A DNA stretch of 64,000 nt, taken from positions 744,001 through 808,000 of the forward strand of contig JASBNA010000004.1 in assembly GCA_038087015.1 (NCBI GenBank), read 5' to 3'. Source of the DNA: Cerrena zonata. Taxonomy: Eukaryota > Basidiomycota > Agaricomycetes > Polyporales > Cerrenaceae. A model generated the notes under the pieces. The model was not told the DNA's origin, searched no databases, and worked only from the letters and a program-made list of their open reading frames with translations. This document shows, one piece after another, positions 1-10,275 of this stretch (its first letter is position 1; each line of letters opens with the position of its first letter). A program made the translations under genes and the position numbers.

Positions 1-885
1 TCTAACCTTTTACCTTTGGCTATAAAACTCGATTGAAGCCGCTGACACCCGCACCATCCATCCGCAACGCTGATGTAACTCTGTAGAAAATCAATCAATT
101 TTATTTAACGACCAGCGTTGAATTTCGTGTTGAGCTCCACTCAACCAGCGTTCAGAGCATCACGATTGATTTTGGTGTCTCTCGACAATATGGAACATGC
201 AGAACGTCCTGTAGTACGATCGTTTAGCTATGATGCATCGCTGATAATACTCATGACCAGCCAATAACTTGTCTAGTGACTCTACACGCTCACGAGTATG
301 CGTCTATTCCATGGTAGAATCTACACCGGTAGGAAGTGAATAGCATTATAACATCCAAGTTGAAGAGCTAATTCCTATGTTTCAAGGGGTACATTATGAC
401 ACCGCGACACTCACCACACATTCCAAATATGAGCATGACACGCCTTCTCATATCATGATCGAGACTTCCAACAGCCAGGCCGGGCTTGCGGATCGACTGT
501 GATCCGAACATTGACAACAGGTTTACAACAGAATTCGACCCGCTCTGTGAGTATACAAACTGCTGTATTAGCTATTTCCTATTATAAACCGCCGGTGACT
601 AGCTGTCAGTATCTTCGCCTTCGATTTTCTCACTTGTGCCGCTCAATAACGTCATGATGCAACTCTTATGCAAGGGCAGGATCATACCGAAGTAGTCGAC
701 CGCACTTGTGACCACCGCCGGCGTCATACTGCCATACTGCCATACCCCAATTGGTGCGAATCTTGCCTTAGCATTTTACTCGTTGTACTCTCCATTTGCC
801 ATTTCGTGTCTGTTATGATAGAGGCTACATAAATACTAGGTCCATCTGAGACGAATATCCCCCTTGCTGGTGATTCTCTCCACAT
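1..885. other. Left-edge intergenic region
   Basis: No reading frame here shows family motifs or a consistent exon chain. It ends at the P450 start codon at 886 and presumably holds that gene's promoter and 5' UTR. A gene from beyond the left edge could end here, but I see no recognisable C-terminal exon. Confidence 0.5.
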
Positions 886-2976
886 ATGCTCATGTACACC
901 CTTCCGTTGGCACTTGTACGTCTACCATCGCATTTATCACCAACAAACTAACCTACTAACCTAGATCGGCTACTTGATATTTCACTACTGGGAGCCTGAG
1001 CATATAAAGACTGCTTCAATTATCCTCCTATCAGAACTCTTGGCTGTAGTCTCGGTATCCAATCCGTTAACGCTTGAGAATGCACTCAAAAATGCGTGCA
1101 TATTCCTTCTCACCATGGGTCTTGCTACCGTAGCGTATCGACTCTCGCCCTTCCACCCTCTCGCCCGTCTGCCCGGCCCTACTCTCAACAAAATAACACA
1201 ATTCCGCGCTATGTGGACCGTTTGGAATAGTCGACAACACCTTGATCGTCATGAAATGCATAAGAAATATGGACCCATTGTGAGAGTCGGTGAGGAACTG
1301 CATTCATTTGGCAGTGATTGCCTTTCCTCTGTATTGACTATTTCTTTACCAGGCCCGAATGCATTGTCCATAGTGGATGTTGACGCAGTTAATTCTGTTT
1401 TTGGTGTAAATGGATTATCGAAAGGACGATGTTTGTTTCCAAATCTTGGGCAGTCGGGATGATATACTAACTCTGTGTCTCAGATTACGATGCTCGTAGA
1501 ATACCTGATGCACCACCAGGCTTATTGACAATGCGAGGGGAACCGCATGCTCAAAGAAGGCGTCTTTGGAACCGAGGACTCAGTACTGAAGCGATACGGG
1601 GCTATGACACCTCTTTAGGGAAACGTCTAGCACAATTGACTGCTCAAATAGAATCATTGAGCGGCAATTTCGACTTCACCTCTCTTAGCGTTTCCTTTAC
1701 GTACGTAGTTGTGGTCCATCAGTATAGGAGTTCTACAGGCTAACTTTGTCATAGCTTCGATGTCATGGGTGATGTTGCGTAAGTCAGTCTCATTTCTCCA
1801 TCGACGTCCTCTCTAAACCTCGTTTAGGTTTGGACACGATCTAGGGATGCTCGAGCATGGCGACACTCTGGGAATTCTGAAATCCATCGAAGCTTTCAAT
1901 CGGTGAGGAATACCTGATTTCTCAGGATATTAGGAGTACTAACCGCTAATGATATTAGATCGCTAGCTCTCTCCTCCCATGTACCATGGCTGGCACCAGT
2001 ATTTCAGAGGCTTCCCATGATTCTTCCCATCCTACACAGAATGCGTGATTTTGCAGTCCGCAATGCTACCAGCCGTATCCAATCCGGAGGTTCTTCTCGA
2101 GATATCTGGCATTATTTGGTAAGTATAATACGTCCTTGTAGAATTGCGTTGTATCTCACTTGGCATCATCGCTCTTACAAGGCCGATGAAGAAGGAATCG
2201 AGAAGGAAAAGCCTGAACTCCAGAATGTCGTCTCAGATGCTGTACTCGTGATCATTGCAGGATACGATACAATCGCGACAGCTCTCGCGGCTCTTTTCTG
2301 GTTCCTATTGAAGAATCCCGAATGCTACAAACGTTTGCAGCAAGAAATTGATACAGCATATCCAGATCATGCCGACCCACTATTGACACCGGTCCCGCCT
2401 TCGAAATTGGCCTATCTTAATGCTTGCATGTTAGTAACCCTTCCATTCTATTATAAAAGCCGTTGTAATATGTTCATTGCAGCAATGAAACTTTACGACT
2501 CCATCCTCCCGTACCTACCAGCGGTCCTCGTCAAGTGCCATACACGATGCACGACAAAGTGGTGGCGGGGCAGTAAGAGTTATCTCATTTCCTACACGAT
2601 TCAATTCAATTAATATTAATAATAGAAAACTAGGTTCATTCCTGCGGGTACACAAGTCTATGTCCCTGCATATAGTCTACACCGCGATCCAAGATACTTC
2701 CCTCTATCCCCAGACAAATTCATCCCGGAACGGTGGCTTGGTCACAAGGAACTCGACACCGCGGCGTTCATACCGTTCTCTCATGGGCCCGCAAACTGCG
2801 TTGGTCGACAATTGGCGAAGCAAGAACTACTTGTGGTCACAAGTACGTTGCTCCAGAGGTTCACGTTCTCCTTGGCGAACGGATATGATTCGGACAATTG
2901 GCCAACTCAGGCGAATGATTATCTTACAGTGACACGGGCTTCTCTGTTCGTTTGCGCCACCACGCGCGATGGTTGA
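886..2976 (+). CDS. Cytochrome P450 monooxygenase, multi-helix N-terminus
   Basis: Heme-thiolate monooxygenase, expected on the ER membrane with an NADPH-P450 reductase; substrate unknown. Ten exons join in frame with introns at 916-964, 1290-1352, 1431-1483, 1701-1754, 1779-1827, 1903-1958, 2119-2181, 2430-2482, 2573-2633, giving about 529 aa. The ATG at 886 lies in a short first exon and is the only start that joins in phase to the next exon. Two or three hydrophobic segments fill the first 80 residues, before the proline hinge LARLPGP. The I-helix reads AGYDTIATA, the ExxR motif is ETLR, the PERF-like block is FIPERWL and the heme loop is FSHGPANCVG with the Cys ligand. All diagnostic residues are present, so the gene looks functional. 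The multi-helix anchor resembles basidiomycete CYP5035/CYP5037-type proteins, but the family is an inference. Confidence 0.9.
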
Positions 2977-3116
2977 GCATGGTATCGGTAGCCTTAACAC
3001 GTACCAAAGTAAAACAGGAATTTGGCTCAGATCTATGTATCATCATTCTTGAGTTACGAGTTGACTTACCACGTGTATTCAGAAGTAAAATTGATAAATG
3101 CAATGTGCTAAATGAC
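2977..3116. repeat. Dispersed repeat A, copy 1
   Basis: About 140 bp directly after the P450 stop codon are similar to 7451-7590, with shared blocks such as TTCTTGAGTTACGAGTTG and a common right end GCTAAATGAC. The element has no obvious terminal repeats. Its second copy sits at the breakpoint of a truncated kinase gene. Confidence 0.6.
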
Positions 3117-3118
3117 AA

Positions 3119-3295
3119 GAGAAGGTTGGCATTAGGAACTTCATATACACCAGCATTGTTTTCGCAGTGAATTTAGGAGTCTTATGTTACCGACAGATGT
3201 ATGTCTCCTCACATGCTCCGAGTCGTTGGAGACATTGACTTAACATGTCGACTGTAGCTGGGAATCCCATTACTAAGGAAATCGTCTTGCGAAGT
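3119..3295 (+). pseudogene. Relic of the DFR-like reductase gene
   Basis: This stretch aligns to the middle of the reductase gene at 15122-16521 (its positions about 15655-15850). Matching pieces include GGAACTT, TACACCAGCA with TGTT, and after the intron TGGGAATCCCATTACTAAGGA versus the intact TTGGAATCCTATTACCAAGGA. The intron between the two coding pieces is kept, so it arose by DNA duplication and not by reverse transcription. The frame is broken and the rest of the gene is missing. It abuts repeat A on its left. Confidence 0.6.
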
Positions 3296-3551
3296 GTAAG
3301 GCTAGTGAAGTGTGCGCGTGGATCAGGGTCATACGCCAGTATGTAGCAATATTTACAACCACATCGGGCTCCGTAACTTCAGGTCACAAGGAGACGTATT
3401 TATCAAACATTTCAAAAAATGCGTTTCTTTTAACAAGTTGCACGTAGTACCCTGAGTAGCGCAATACATAAATCCAACAAATGCGGCAATAGTATCTCCT
3501 GATGACGTATCAGTTATGAGTTTTAGCCTTAGACACTTTCGTTGACATCAT

Positions 3552-5300
3552 TCAATTGTGGTCCCCACTGCCCGTATCCTCGTCGCCATCACTTTCCTCT
3601 TGTTCTTGTTCTTGTTCAGCTTCAGCTTCGCTTTCGTCTTCGTCTTCGTCTTCATCTTCACCCTCGTCTTCACCCTCGTCTTCATCATCGTCTTCCTCCT
3701 CGGATTGATCTTGTTCGACATCGAAGGTTACAGCTCTGGTTGAGTAGTTAGCAGTCTTTCGGGTCCCTCTCCGCAGAGGAGCAGTAGATTTCTTTTGCGT
3801 CCAGTTTGACTGTTCGATTGGTTCTTGAACTTCACCAAAGTCAGTGTCTCTTTGAGATAGTGGGCAAAGAATATCAACCAGGCTGACATCCTCGTTATCG
3901 CCATGAAGATCGACTAAGTTTTTCTCAATATCTTTAGTGTCTTGCGTAGCAAAGGTCAATCCAGCCATCGCTAAGTGTACATCGTCTTGATCCCAATCTT
4001 GAAATTCAGAAAAGATGAGTTCTTGAGAGTCATAGTGCGGTTTAGCAAAAATGATAATCGTGCTGCCGTTGGTCAAAAATCCCCATCTTGATGCAAACCA
4101 TTCGAGCTCAGTCCATATCTAATCAACGTAGTCCTGTTGTTAGATCCCGTTATCCACCAGATGCATACTATGGCTTACCTGACGAACAACGGTACCGATT
4201 ATAGAGTTGTCTAGCCATGCGATCTTACCGTCAGGGCCGCGGATGTACTCTGTGGTAAATAGAGCTCTTAGAGCTTCATCTGTCACACCCCAATAAGGTT
4301 TACCTTCTCCAATACCCCCATAGTCTCCACCACGAAGACTCCCAGTCCATAGAAAATCAGGGAAACCAGCAAGCCCCCCTTTAGCTTTCCGAATTTTCTT
4401 AATCCGAGCGTCGACATGTTGTGCATAAGTAGAACGACTCCATAGAGGCATGAGTGCAGTTGTAGGTATGTCGCCAGAAGTTTTATCTGCAGATTTTTTC
4501 TTGCATTTTGTCGAGGGTGGCTCTTTTGGCCGAGTTGTCTCACACTCTTTGCTATCCAGGGGACACCCTACACTATTAGGATAGCGGGTCTAGAAAATTA
4601 TACACGTTGAGCATTCCTATGCACGTTATAAAATCATAATTCAAACCTGTGCCAATAAATTTGTTGGTTGTAGGATTTGTATCATTACTTCGTCCTGGAC
4701 GGCTTCTTCACAGTTCACAACAGCCTCCTTCCGGTCAGCCACCATGTTGAACCAAGCAGATAAACCAAATATAGCATCTAGTTGTTGCTCTTCAGGAGCG
4801 ATAGGCAAGGTACCGTTTGCATTCCAAGTGCTGTAGAAACGTTGGTCTGCGTCTTCACGAAATAATCTTGGGTCAGCATTTGGTCCAAGATCCATACCAT
4901 CACAAGCATATTCTTTCAAGTTGCTCCAGAGTGTCTTGCACCTTCTAATGTTTACGAGAAGTTTCTGTGGATTGAGGTTCCGAACCCTATAGGCAGACTG
5001 AGTTGTTTGGTCGTCTTGGGTGGAGATAAGTGCTCTATGCATAGGTTTGCATCGCAGTTCAGGATATCCCAGGCCAGGGCGACGAAGAGGATCGGGGAAC
5101 GGCAATACCAAAGACTGATCGGAGCTGAGCGGAAAGTCCTCTCTTGATATTTTCCTCGCAGAACTTATGTGAAGACGGTTGGGTAAGAATAAAACAGGTT
5201 TACCCGGAGGAGGAGTACGTGTCTCAGACTGGGCGTTGGGCATGACAGATAGTTGTGAGGGATAAGTAGAAGTTATCAGTAGCAAGTTGAAGCTTTCCAT
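3552..5300 (-). CDS. Unrecognised protein with acidic C-terminal tail
   Basis: I do not recognise this protein. Three exons join in phase 0 around introns at 4590-4646 and 4119-4178, giving about 543 aa from the ATG at 5300. The open frame continues to 5420 without another ATG, so an upstream exon is possible. The N-terminal half is Pro/Ser rich, the middle has conserved-looking aromatic and Gly-rich blocks (GGDYGGIGEGKPYWG, IWTELEWFASRWGF), and the last 50 residues are a run of Glu/Asp with Glu-Ala and Glu-Gln repeats. No signal peptide or membrane helix is evident. Closed splice phases over three exons argue for a real gene. It is divergent from the kinase-like gene at 5634, with about 330 bp between the start codons. 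An acidic tail could mean a nuclear or chromatin-binding role, but that is speculation. Confidence 0.65.
3594..3705 (-). repeat. Low-complexity acidic-tail repeat
   Basis: Imperfect GAA/GAC/GAG triplet repeats (TCTTCG and CCTCGTCTT on the plus strand) encode the Glu/Asp tail of the overlapping gene. They are likely to vary in length between strains. Confidence 0.8.
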
Positions 5301-5633
5301 GGCCCGCGGTTTATATGAGGCAGAAGGCCATGATGTGGCCAATAGGCTCGGTAGTTTTTCCGGTGGCACAATCGCCTTTGTCACCGGCGAGACGAACAAA
5401 AGACTTGAGTAAATAAACAATAATGCCTACGTTTCATTGCTTGATGACGATGTCAAACGAAGACTAAGCGTTCTATGTATCCCGGGCCAAGTTGCAGTCC
5501 CAATACACAGGACATTGCCTAATTTAGATGTCGTCACTGATAAGTGACGCGTCATGAAGTCACGGAGTCACGAATGTTGGAATCTACAAAGGGCGTCTTG
5601 GTTCCCTTCGTCTCTAAATCACCCTCCACCATT

Positions 5634-6677
5634 ATGTCTTCTCAACCTAACTTTCGCAACTATGTGGTATGTCCCTCCTCATATATACCAATAAAAAACG
5701 GTCTTACACGTCTCGTTTAGCCTGCTAACGCGTTCGAGAACGTAACTATCTCGGGCATCGCGTCTTGTGATATACACCTTACTCGCGGAAAGCCCCAACG
5801 AAATAAACCTATCATTGATGATCAATGTAAGAAACGACCTCCGAAACGAATGCCCTCAGATCTCCCTCCTGCGGGCACTATGAAGCTCTCCCTGTCTATT
5901 GGCAACATGATTGGTGATGGTGCCGCTGGTGGAGTCTACGAGGCCACTATCCAGTACGACCACTCTAGTCCCGAATTGCGCGATATGGCCATGCCTCCTC
6001 TTGTTGTCAAGATTTCTCGGCGTCGCAAACCCACTCGTCTTGCTCGAGAAGCTTTCTACTATGAGGAGATGGAGTATTTACAGGGATGCGTCATACCTCG
6101 ATACTATGGTCTATTTGATGCCATGATCCCCTCGGGATGCGACTTCAAACCCTGGTCTGAAGATGCGCAAAATCATCAACATTGCTGTCATCAGTTGTCC
6201 AGCGACTCTAACGATAGTCTGTCTGACTTTCCACCCAAGCGGAAGGCGAAGAAGGCTCATGCACCCCCATCCCCGTTGAGCATTCTCATTTTGGAACGTG
6301 TCGGCGAGCGTTTGTCCATGGCTCAGACGCGTTCGCAAGCCCTTCGGTAAGCCTCTTTGTTCCTTGATGTGATCGAATTCTCACCATAAATTTAAATAAA
6401 CAGGGACGAGTTGGAAGAGATGTACAAGCATCTTGCAATACTAGGCCTTGATCACTGCGATATACGATACCAAAACATCCTCCGGGCACCTAACACTGCT
6501 GACTCCCTTCCCTCACTTCCTTCTCTATTCTCTGAGCGCACATATGCATGGCGTATAATTGACTTTGATCTCTGCCGAAAATCAAATGTTGGTTTCGGGC
6601 GGTTGAGCTTTCAATTCCACCAGCTCCTGGGACGTCTTCTTTTTAATTTACCTCACAGTTACCTATCTGAGGAATAG
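5634..6677 (+). CDS. Protein-kinase-like protein, tandem copy 1
   Basis: A protein-kinase-fold protein of about 310 aa from three exons (introns 5667-5720 and 6347-6403, both in phase). The first exon encodes only 11 residues; the same arrangement in copy 3 supports the start. A glycine loop GDGAAGGVYEA lies near residue 76, the ATP lysine in LVVKIS near 107 and a helix-C glutamate in FYYEEME near 125. The catalytic loop reads HCDIRYQN (237-244). The DFG position reads DFD (273-275). A His/Cys/Ser-rich insert separates the lobes, and the C-lobe stops soon after DFD, so it is shorter than a normal kinase. The family is common in mushroom genomes as atypical kinases. Kinase activity is uncertain. 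Two more copies follow downstream. Confidence 0.75.
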
Positions 6678-6865
6678 GTACATCAATGAAATATGTACTG
6701 TCTATTGTCGCCATCCCCGTTATTCCATTGGGTTGAATTACGAAGAATCTCTAGATCCAAATGGAACGTACACTTTATTCCACATTTTCTCTCACGCTGG
6801 CCCTTGGGTCGACAGGCTTTTGGAAGTGAGCCTACATCTAGGTATTATAACAGATTAGTTCTACC

Positions 6866-7095
6866 CACGTGAATGGGATCAGTACTCTGTGGGCCCCAAT
6901 GCATAGATGTTTTTGAGCTATCGCGCGATATCAGCACTACACCGACTGACAGTTACCTTGTAAGTTGTCACTCAAGTTAGCCTCACTCCGTCCTTGGCTT
7001 AATAACTCGCAGGTTACGACCGAAGGCCATACGTCAAAACATTATGAAATCTTATATAACAATGAGAAGCACGTGGGCTTTGAAGTCACTTCACT
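6866..7095. repeat. Dispersed repeat B, copy 1
   Basis: This block is similar to about 14665-14935 in the same orientation. Shared pieces include TACTCTGTGG, CACCGAC, TTGTAAGTT, ACTCAAGTTA, CAGGTTACGA and GGGCTTTGAA or its near match. By eye the match is patchy, roughly two thirds identical. It lies just upstream of truncated kinase copy 2. Confidence 0.5.
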
Positions 7096-7110
7096 CACTG
7101 AGTGAAGTGA
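7086..7110. repeat. Perfect 12-bp palindrome with 1-bp centre
   Basis: TCACTTCACTCA, then C, then its exact reverse complement TGAGTGAAGTGA. It sits at the right end of repeat B and 34 bp before the homology to the kinase family resumes. Confidence 0.85.
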
Positions 7111-7143
7111 CACTCACGCGTTGTTGACATTCGTTTGTCAGAG

Positions 7144-7430
7144 CCTGCTAATGCCTTCGAAAACGTGTCCCTCTGGTGTGGCCCTGGCCAACATCCATCT
7201 TACTCGCGGAAAGCCTCGACAGAATAAGCCAGATGACCACGAAATGTATCCGGGTGCATCCCTGAAACGTTTGCCGTCAAACCTCCCCTCACCCGGTGCG
7301 ATGAAGCTATCTCTATGTCTCGGCAAGAAGATTGGTTACGGTGCTGGTGGTCGCGTCTATGAAGCCATGGTTGAATATGATCATTCTAGCCCTGGACTAC
7401 GTCACATGGCTATGCCTCCTCTTGTGGTCA
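7144..7430 (+). pseudogene. Truncated kinase-like protein, tandem copy 2
   Basis: The sequence matches exon 2 of copy 3 (8381 onward) closely, including the start PANAF, the LTRGKPRQNKP block and the glycine loop GYGAGGRVYEA. Two nucleotides are missing relative to copy 3 in the stretch after the AACGTG codons, which shifts the frame near the N-terminus. Homology stops at the LVV before the ATP lysine, where repeat A (7451-7590) begins. Helix C, catalytic loop and C-lobe are absent, and the short first exon is replaced by unrelated sequence. It cannot make a kinase. Confidence 0.85.
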
Positions 7431-7450
7431 CTGCATTGCGACAGTTTGAA

Positions 7451-7590
7451 CGATGTATTGATCTCTTGACCCCAACACATGCTAAAGTAAAGCAGGACAT
7501 TGGCTTAGACCTATGTATCATCTTTCTTGAGTTACGAGTTGGTGTACCCTGTGTATAATTATTGAACTAGAATGCAATTCGCTAAATGAC
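7451..7590. repeat. Dispersed repeat A, copy 2
   Basis: Second copy of the roughly 140-bp sequence at 2977-3116, ending with the same GCTAAATGAC. It follows directly on the truncation point of kinase copy 2, so it marks the recombination or insertion junction. Confidence 0.6.
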
Positions 7591-8294
7591 TATGACAGAG
7601 TCAGGCTCCGTCATGGGAGAACCAGCGGGCGGGATTGACAAAATAGCACTGATTGCAAGCCTGTCCGTATTGAATATTAGTAGGTAGACTGCCAGTGTGG
7701 TCATCATTATTTCCGGATAGCAAGCTAGAACTTATCTTAGTGCAACAGCGCGCCACATGGCTTACAATTGGGTATAAATGAGTCAGAACTAATGATCGTG
7801 GGGCTTATCCTTTGCTCAAAATAATTACAGACTTTAGTGATTGGAATAGTAACGAAGAATATGAGCCAGGATAACACAATCACGATTCACAATACAACTC
7901 AGGTTGAATGTGAATGTGATGACGCAGGTAGTTTTCTATAGGGTAGATTCAGTGAAAGGCAAATGGTGAATACAAAACGTTACTATGCCTATGTACTAAC
8001 TAGCACGATTCAAATGTTCATATATTCAGGTCCGAAATCGCGGTCACGTGCATTGTACATGATTGGCTCCATGCACGGCGTTCTAGGAACGCGTCGACTA
8101 GCAAACTTGAACGTGGACCTACTACGTGCGAATGTTGCAGCTCATCAACTTACTTATCACTAGCATTAACTAGAGCCTTTAGATACTTGGAGGCAGCGTG
8201 TGCATACTCGGAATCTGATTGGGCAACCATAGAACCTTGAGCTTCCAAGTGCCCGTCAACATCGAGTCGTGCTAGTATCACTCGAAGCCCGGTA
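7591..8294. other. Intergenic, kinase copies 2 to 3
   Basis: No coding chain is supported. A 66-codon open frame at 7963-8163 has no recognisable features. No remnant of the missing kinase C-lobe of copy 2 was found here. Confidence 0.5.
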
Positions 8295-9305
8295 ATGTCT
8301 ACCGACTCGTCTCCCCAAAATATTGTTGTATGTCTTCACCACTCCAGTCTGAGTGACACCATCTAACACAATTTCTTTAGCCTGCTAATGCTTTCGAAAA
8401 CGTATCAATCTCTGGAGTGGCGCTGTCCACCATTCATCTTACTCGTGGAAAGCCTCGACGGAATAAGCCAGATGTCCACGAAATGTTTCCGGGTGCACCC
8501 CCAAAACGTTTACCGTCAAAACTTCCCCCACCTGGTACGATGAAGCTATCTCTACGTCTCGGCAAGAAGATTGGTTATGGTGCCGCTGGTCGAATCTTCG
8601 AAGCCACAATCGACTATGATCATTCTAGCCCAGAATTACGCGACATGGCCATACCTCCTCTTGTGGTCAAGGTATCTCGTCGCTATAAGGCCGATAATCT
8701 TGCGCGAGAGGCTTATTACTATGAGGAGATGGAGCGACTGCAAGGTTCTATCGTTCCTAGGTACTATGGCTTGTATGAGGCGGAGATCTCTCCGGAGTGT
8801 GATTTTACACCTTGGTCCAAAGACAAATTGCGGTGCGATCATGGCTGCCACCATCCACGAGACGATCCATCCAACACCCAACGAAATCCCAAGTGTTGTC
8901 CTTCTCCTTCAGCACTCAATGTTCTCATCATGGAACGAATGGGTGGACAATTATCCCTTGTGAAAGACCGCACAAAGGCACTTCGGTCAGTCTCTTTCTC
9001 TTCTAATATCTCGTTCGTTACTCATAAGTTCTAGTTCCGAATTGGAAGCACTCTATGCACACCTTGCGTCGATTGGTGTTGACCATGGTGATGTCCGATA
9101 CCAGAACATTCTTTATGCCCCTGCGGGTCCGGACTGCCTTCCATCGCTCCCATCGCCATGGACGAAGAAAACATATGCCTGGCGAATAGTCGACTTCCAT
9201 GTCGCAACAAAGACTAACATGAGTTCTCGAAGGTTGGCATTCCAATACAACCAGAGTATAGACATCCTACTATGGAATCTCCCTCGTGACTCCACGTCCC
9301 ATTAA
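8295..9305 (+). CDS. Protein-kinase-like protein, tandem copy 3
   Basis: Paralogue of copy 1, about 302 aa, with the same three-exon plan (introns 8328-8380 and 8986-9034) and an 11-codon first exon starting ATGTCTACC. The glycine loop is GYGAAGRIFEA, the lysine lies in LVVKVS, helix C in YYYEEME, and the catalytic loop is HGDVRYQN. The magnesium-binding DFG motif is replaced by DFH, so canonical phosphotransfer is doubtful even though the HxD aspartate and the Asn are kept. The insert between the lobes is Cys/His rich (KCC, CDHGCHH). It ends shortly after DFH like copy 1. It may be a pseudokinase or a divergent small-molecule kinase. Confidence 0.75.
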
Positions 9306-9720
9306 TTTTGTAGAATAGATTACTTGTTCCTTCTTACCCAGCAGCTGGTAGCTATATTATTCTTTAGCCAAGCCGGTTGTTAGAAGATATAGTCGTGCAA
9401 CTGATGAAGCAATAGATCTCGTTCACAGACCGCCGTCGCAGCTTTTCGAGTCTCTAGCTCGTCATAGTTCCTCACTTCTGATTACTACTGGTTTGAACTA
9501 TCTATATGTTTGATATAATTGTTTATCTTAGTGTCGTCTTCAAGATATGAATGTCACTGTGTGTAACCGGAGGAACTGGCGGCGAGCAACCTACGAGACT
9601 CAGCGCTGAATATCAGATAGCAGCTGCACCTAGTACTATCGTCATTCCACATTTCAAAAATGGCAAGTCGAATGGTATTTTTGGCTAACAAGGCATCCAT
9701 TCTGTGTAACCGCGACGTGC

Positions 9721-10103
9721 TCTCAATAAAGGACCCGAAACCACCAACGCCAGCATTTGCTATCATCTAGTAGATGAGGCCGTCAGTATAATAACTTCGG
9801 TGACTGATAACAGAGACTTGACAGAAACATACGACATCTAGACTACTAAATTCTTCGACGCACCTGTCGACTGCGCTCTTTGACGTTTTGCTCCACCGAA
9901 ACATTCCCAGTGACATAGAAGGCCTTCCATCCGAGTCCTTTCTCTTTGACATTCTTCTCAGCGCACTCAAGCTGGACCTCCTTCGCACGTATATCGGGTA
10001 CAACGATAGAGAATTCCCCTTGATCAGAAGCCAGTTGTAGTGCAATAGCCTCACCTAGTATTCCCTGTGCCGCACCAGTGCTGAAGGCGGCTCGAGCGGA
10101 CAT
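9721..10103 (-). pseudogene. Broken N-terminal copy of the adjacent SDR
   Basis: A partial duplicate of exons 1 and 2 of the SDR at 10276-11434. The nucleotide-binding region reads TGAAQGILGEA, with one extra residue compared with TGAAQGIGEA in the intact gene. A frameshift follows the block corresponding to VSVEEQVKNAVD, after which the pieces VDRCVEEF and MIANAG continue in another frame. Homology fades after the exon-2 block at about 9721, and the catalytic Ser, Tyr and Lys exons are missing. It lies tandem and in the same orientation as its parent. Confidence 0.8.
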
Positions 10104-10275
10104 AGTGAACGATGTCTTGACCTCATCCTAACGTGGAATATATAGTCAAAAAGTGGAGCCTTGTGCAGCGGCGTAACAGCGGGCATCGACATCACCAAAG
10201 GATGTAAATATTATTATTTTCTTGACATACATGAGTCTACATTCGGATCGTGTATCGAGACGCAGTTGGAGGTCT

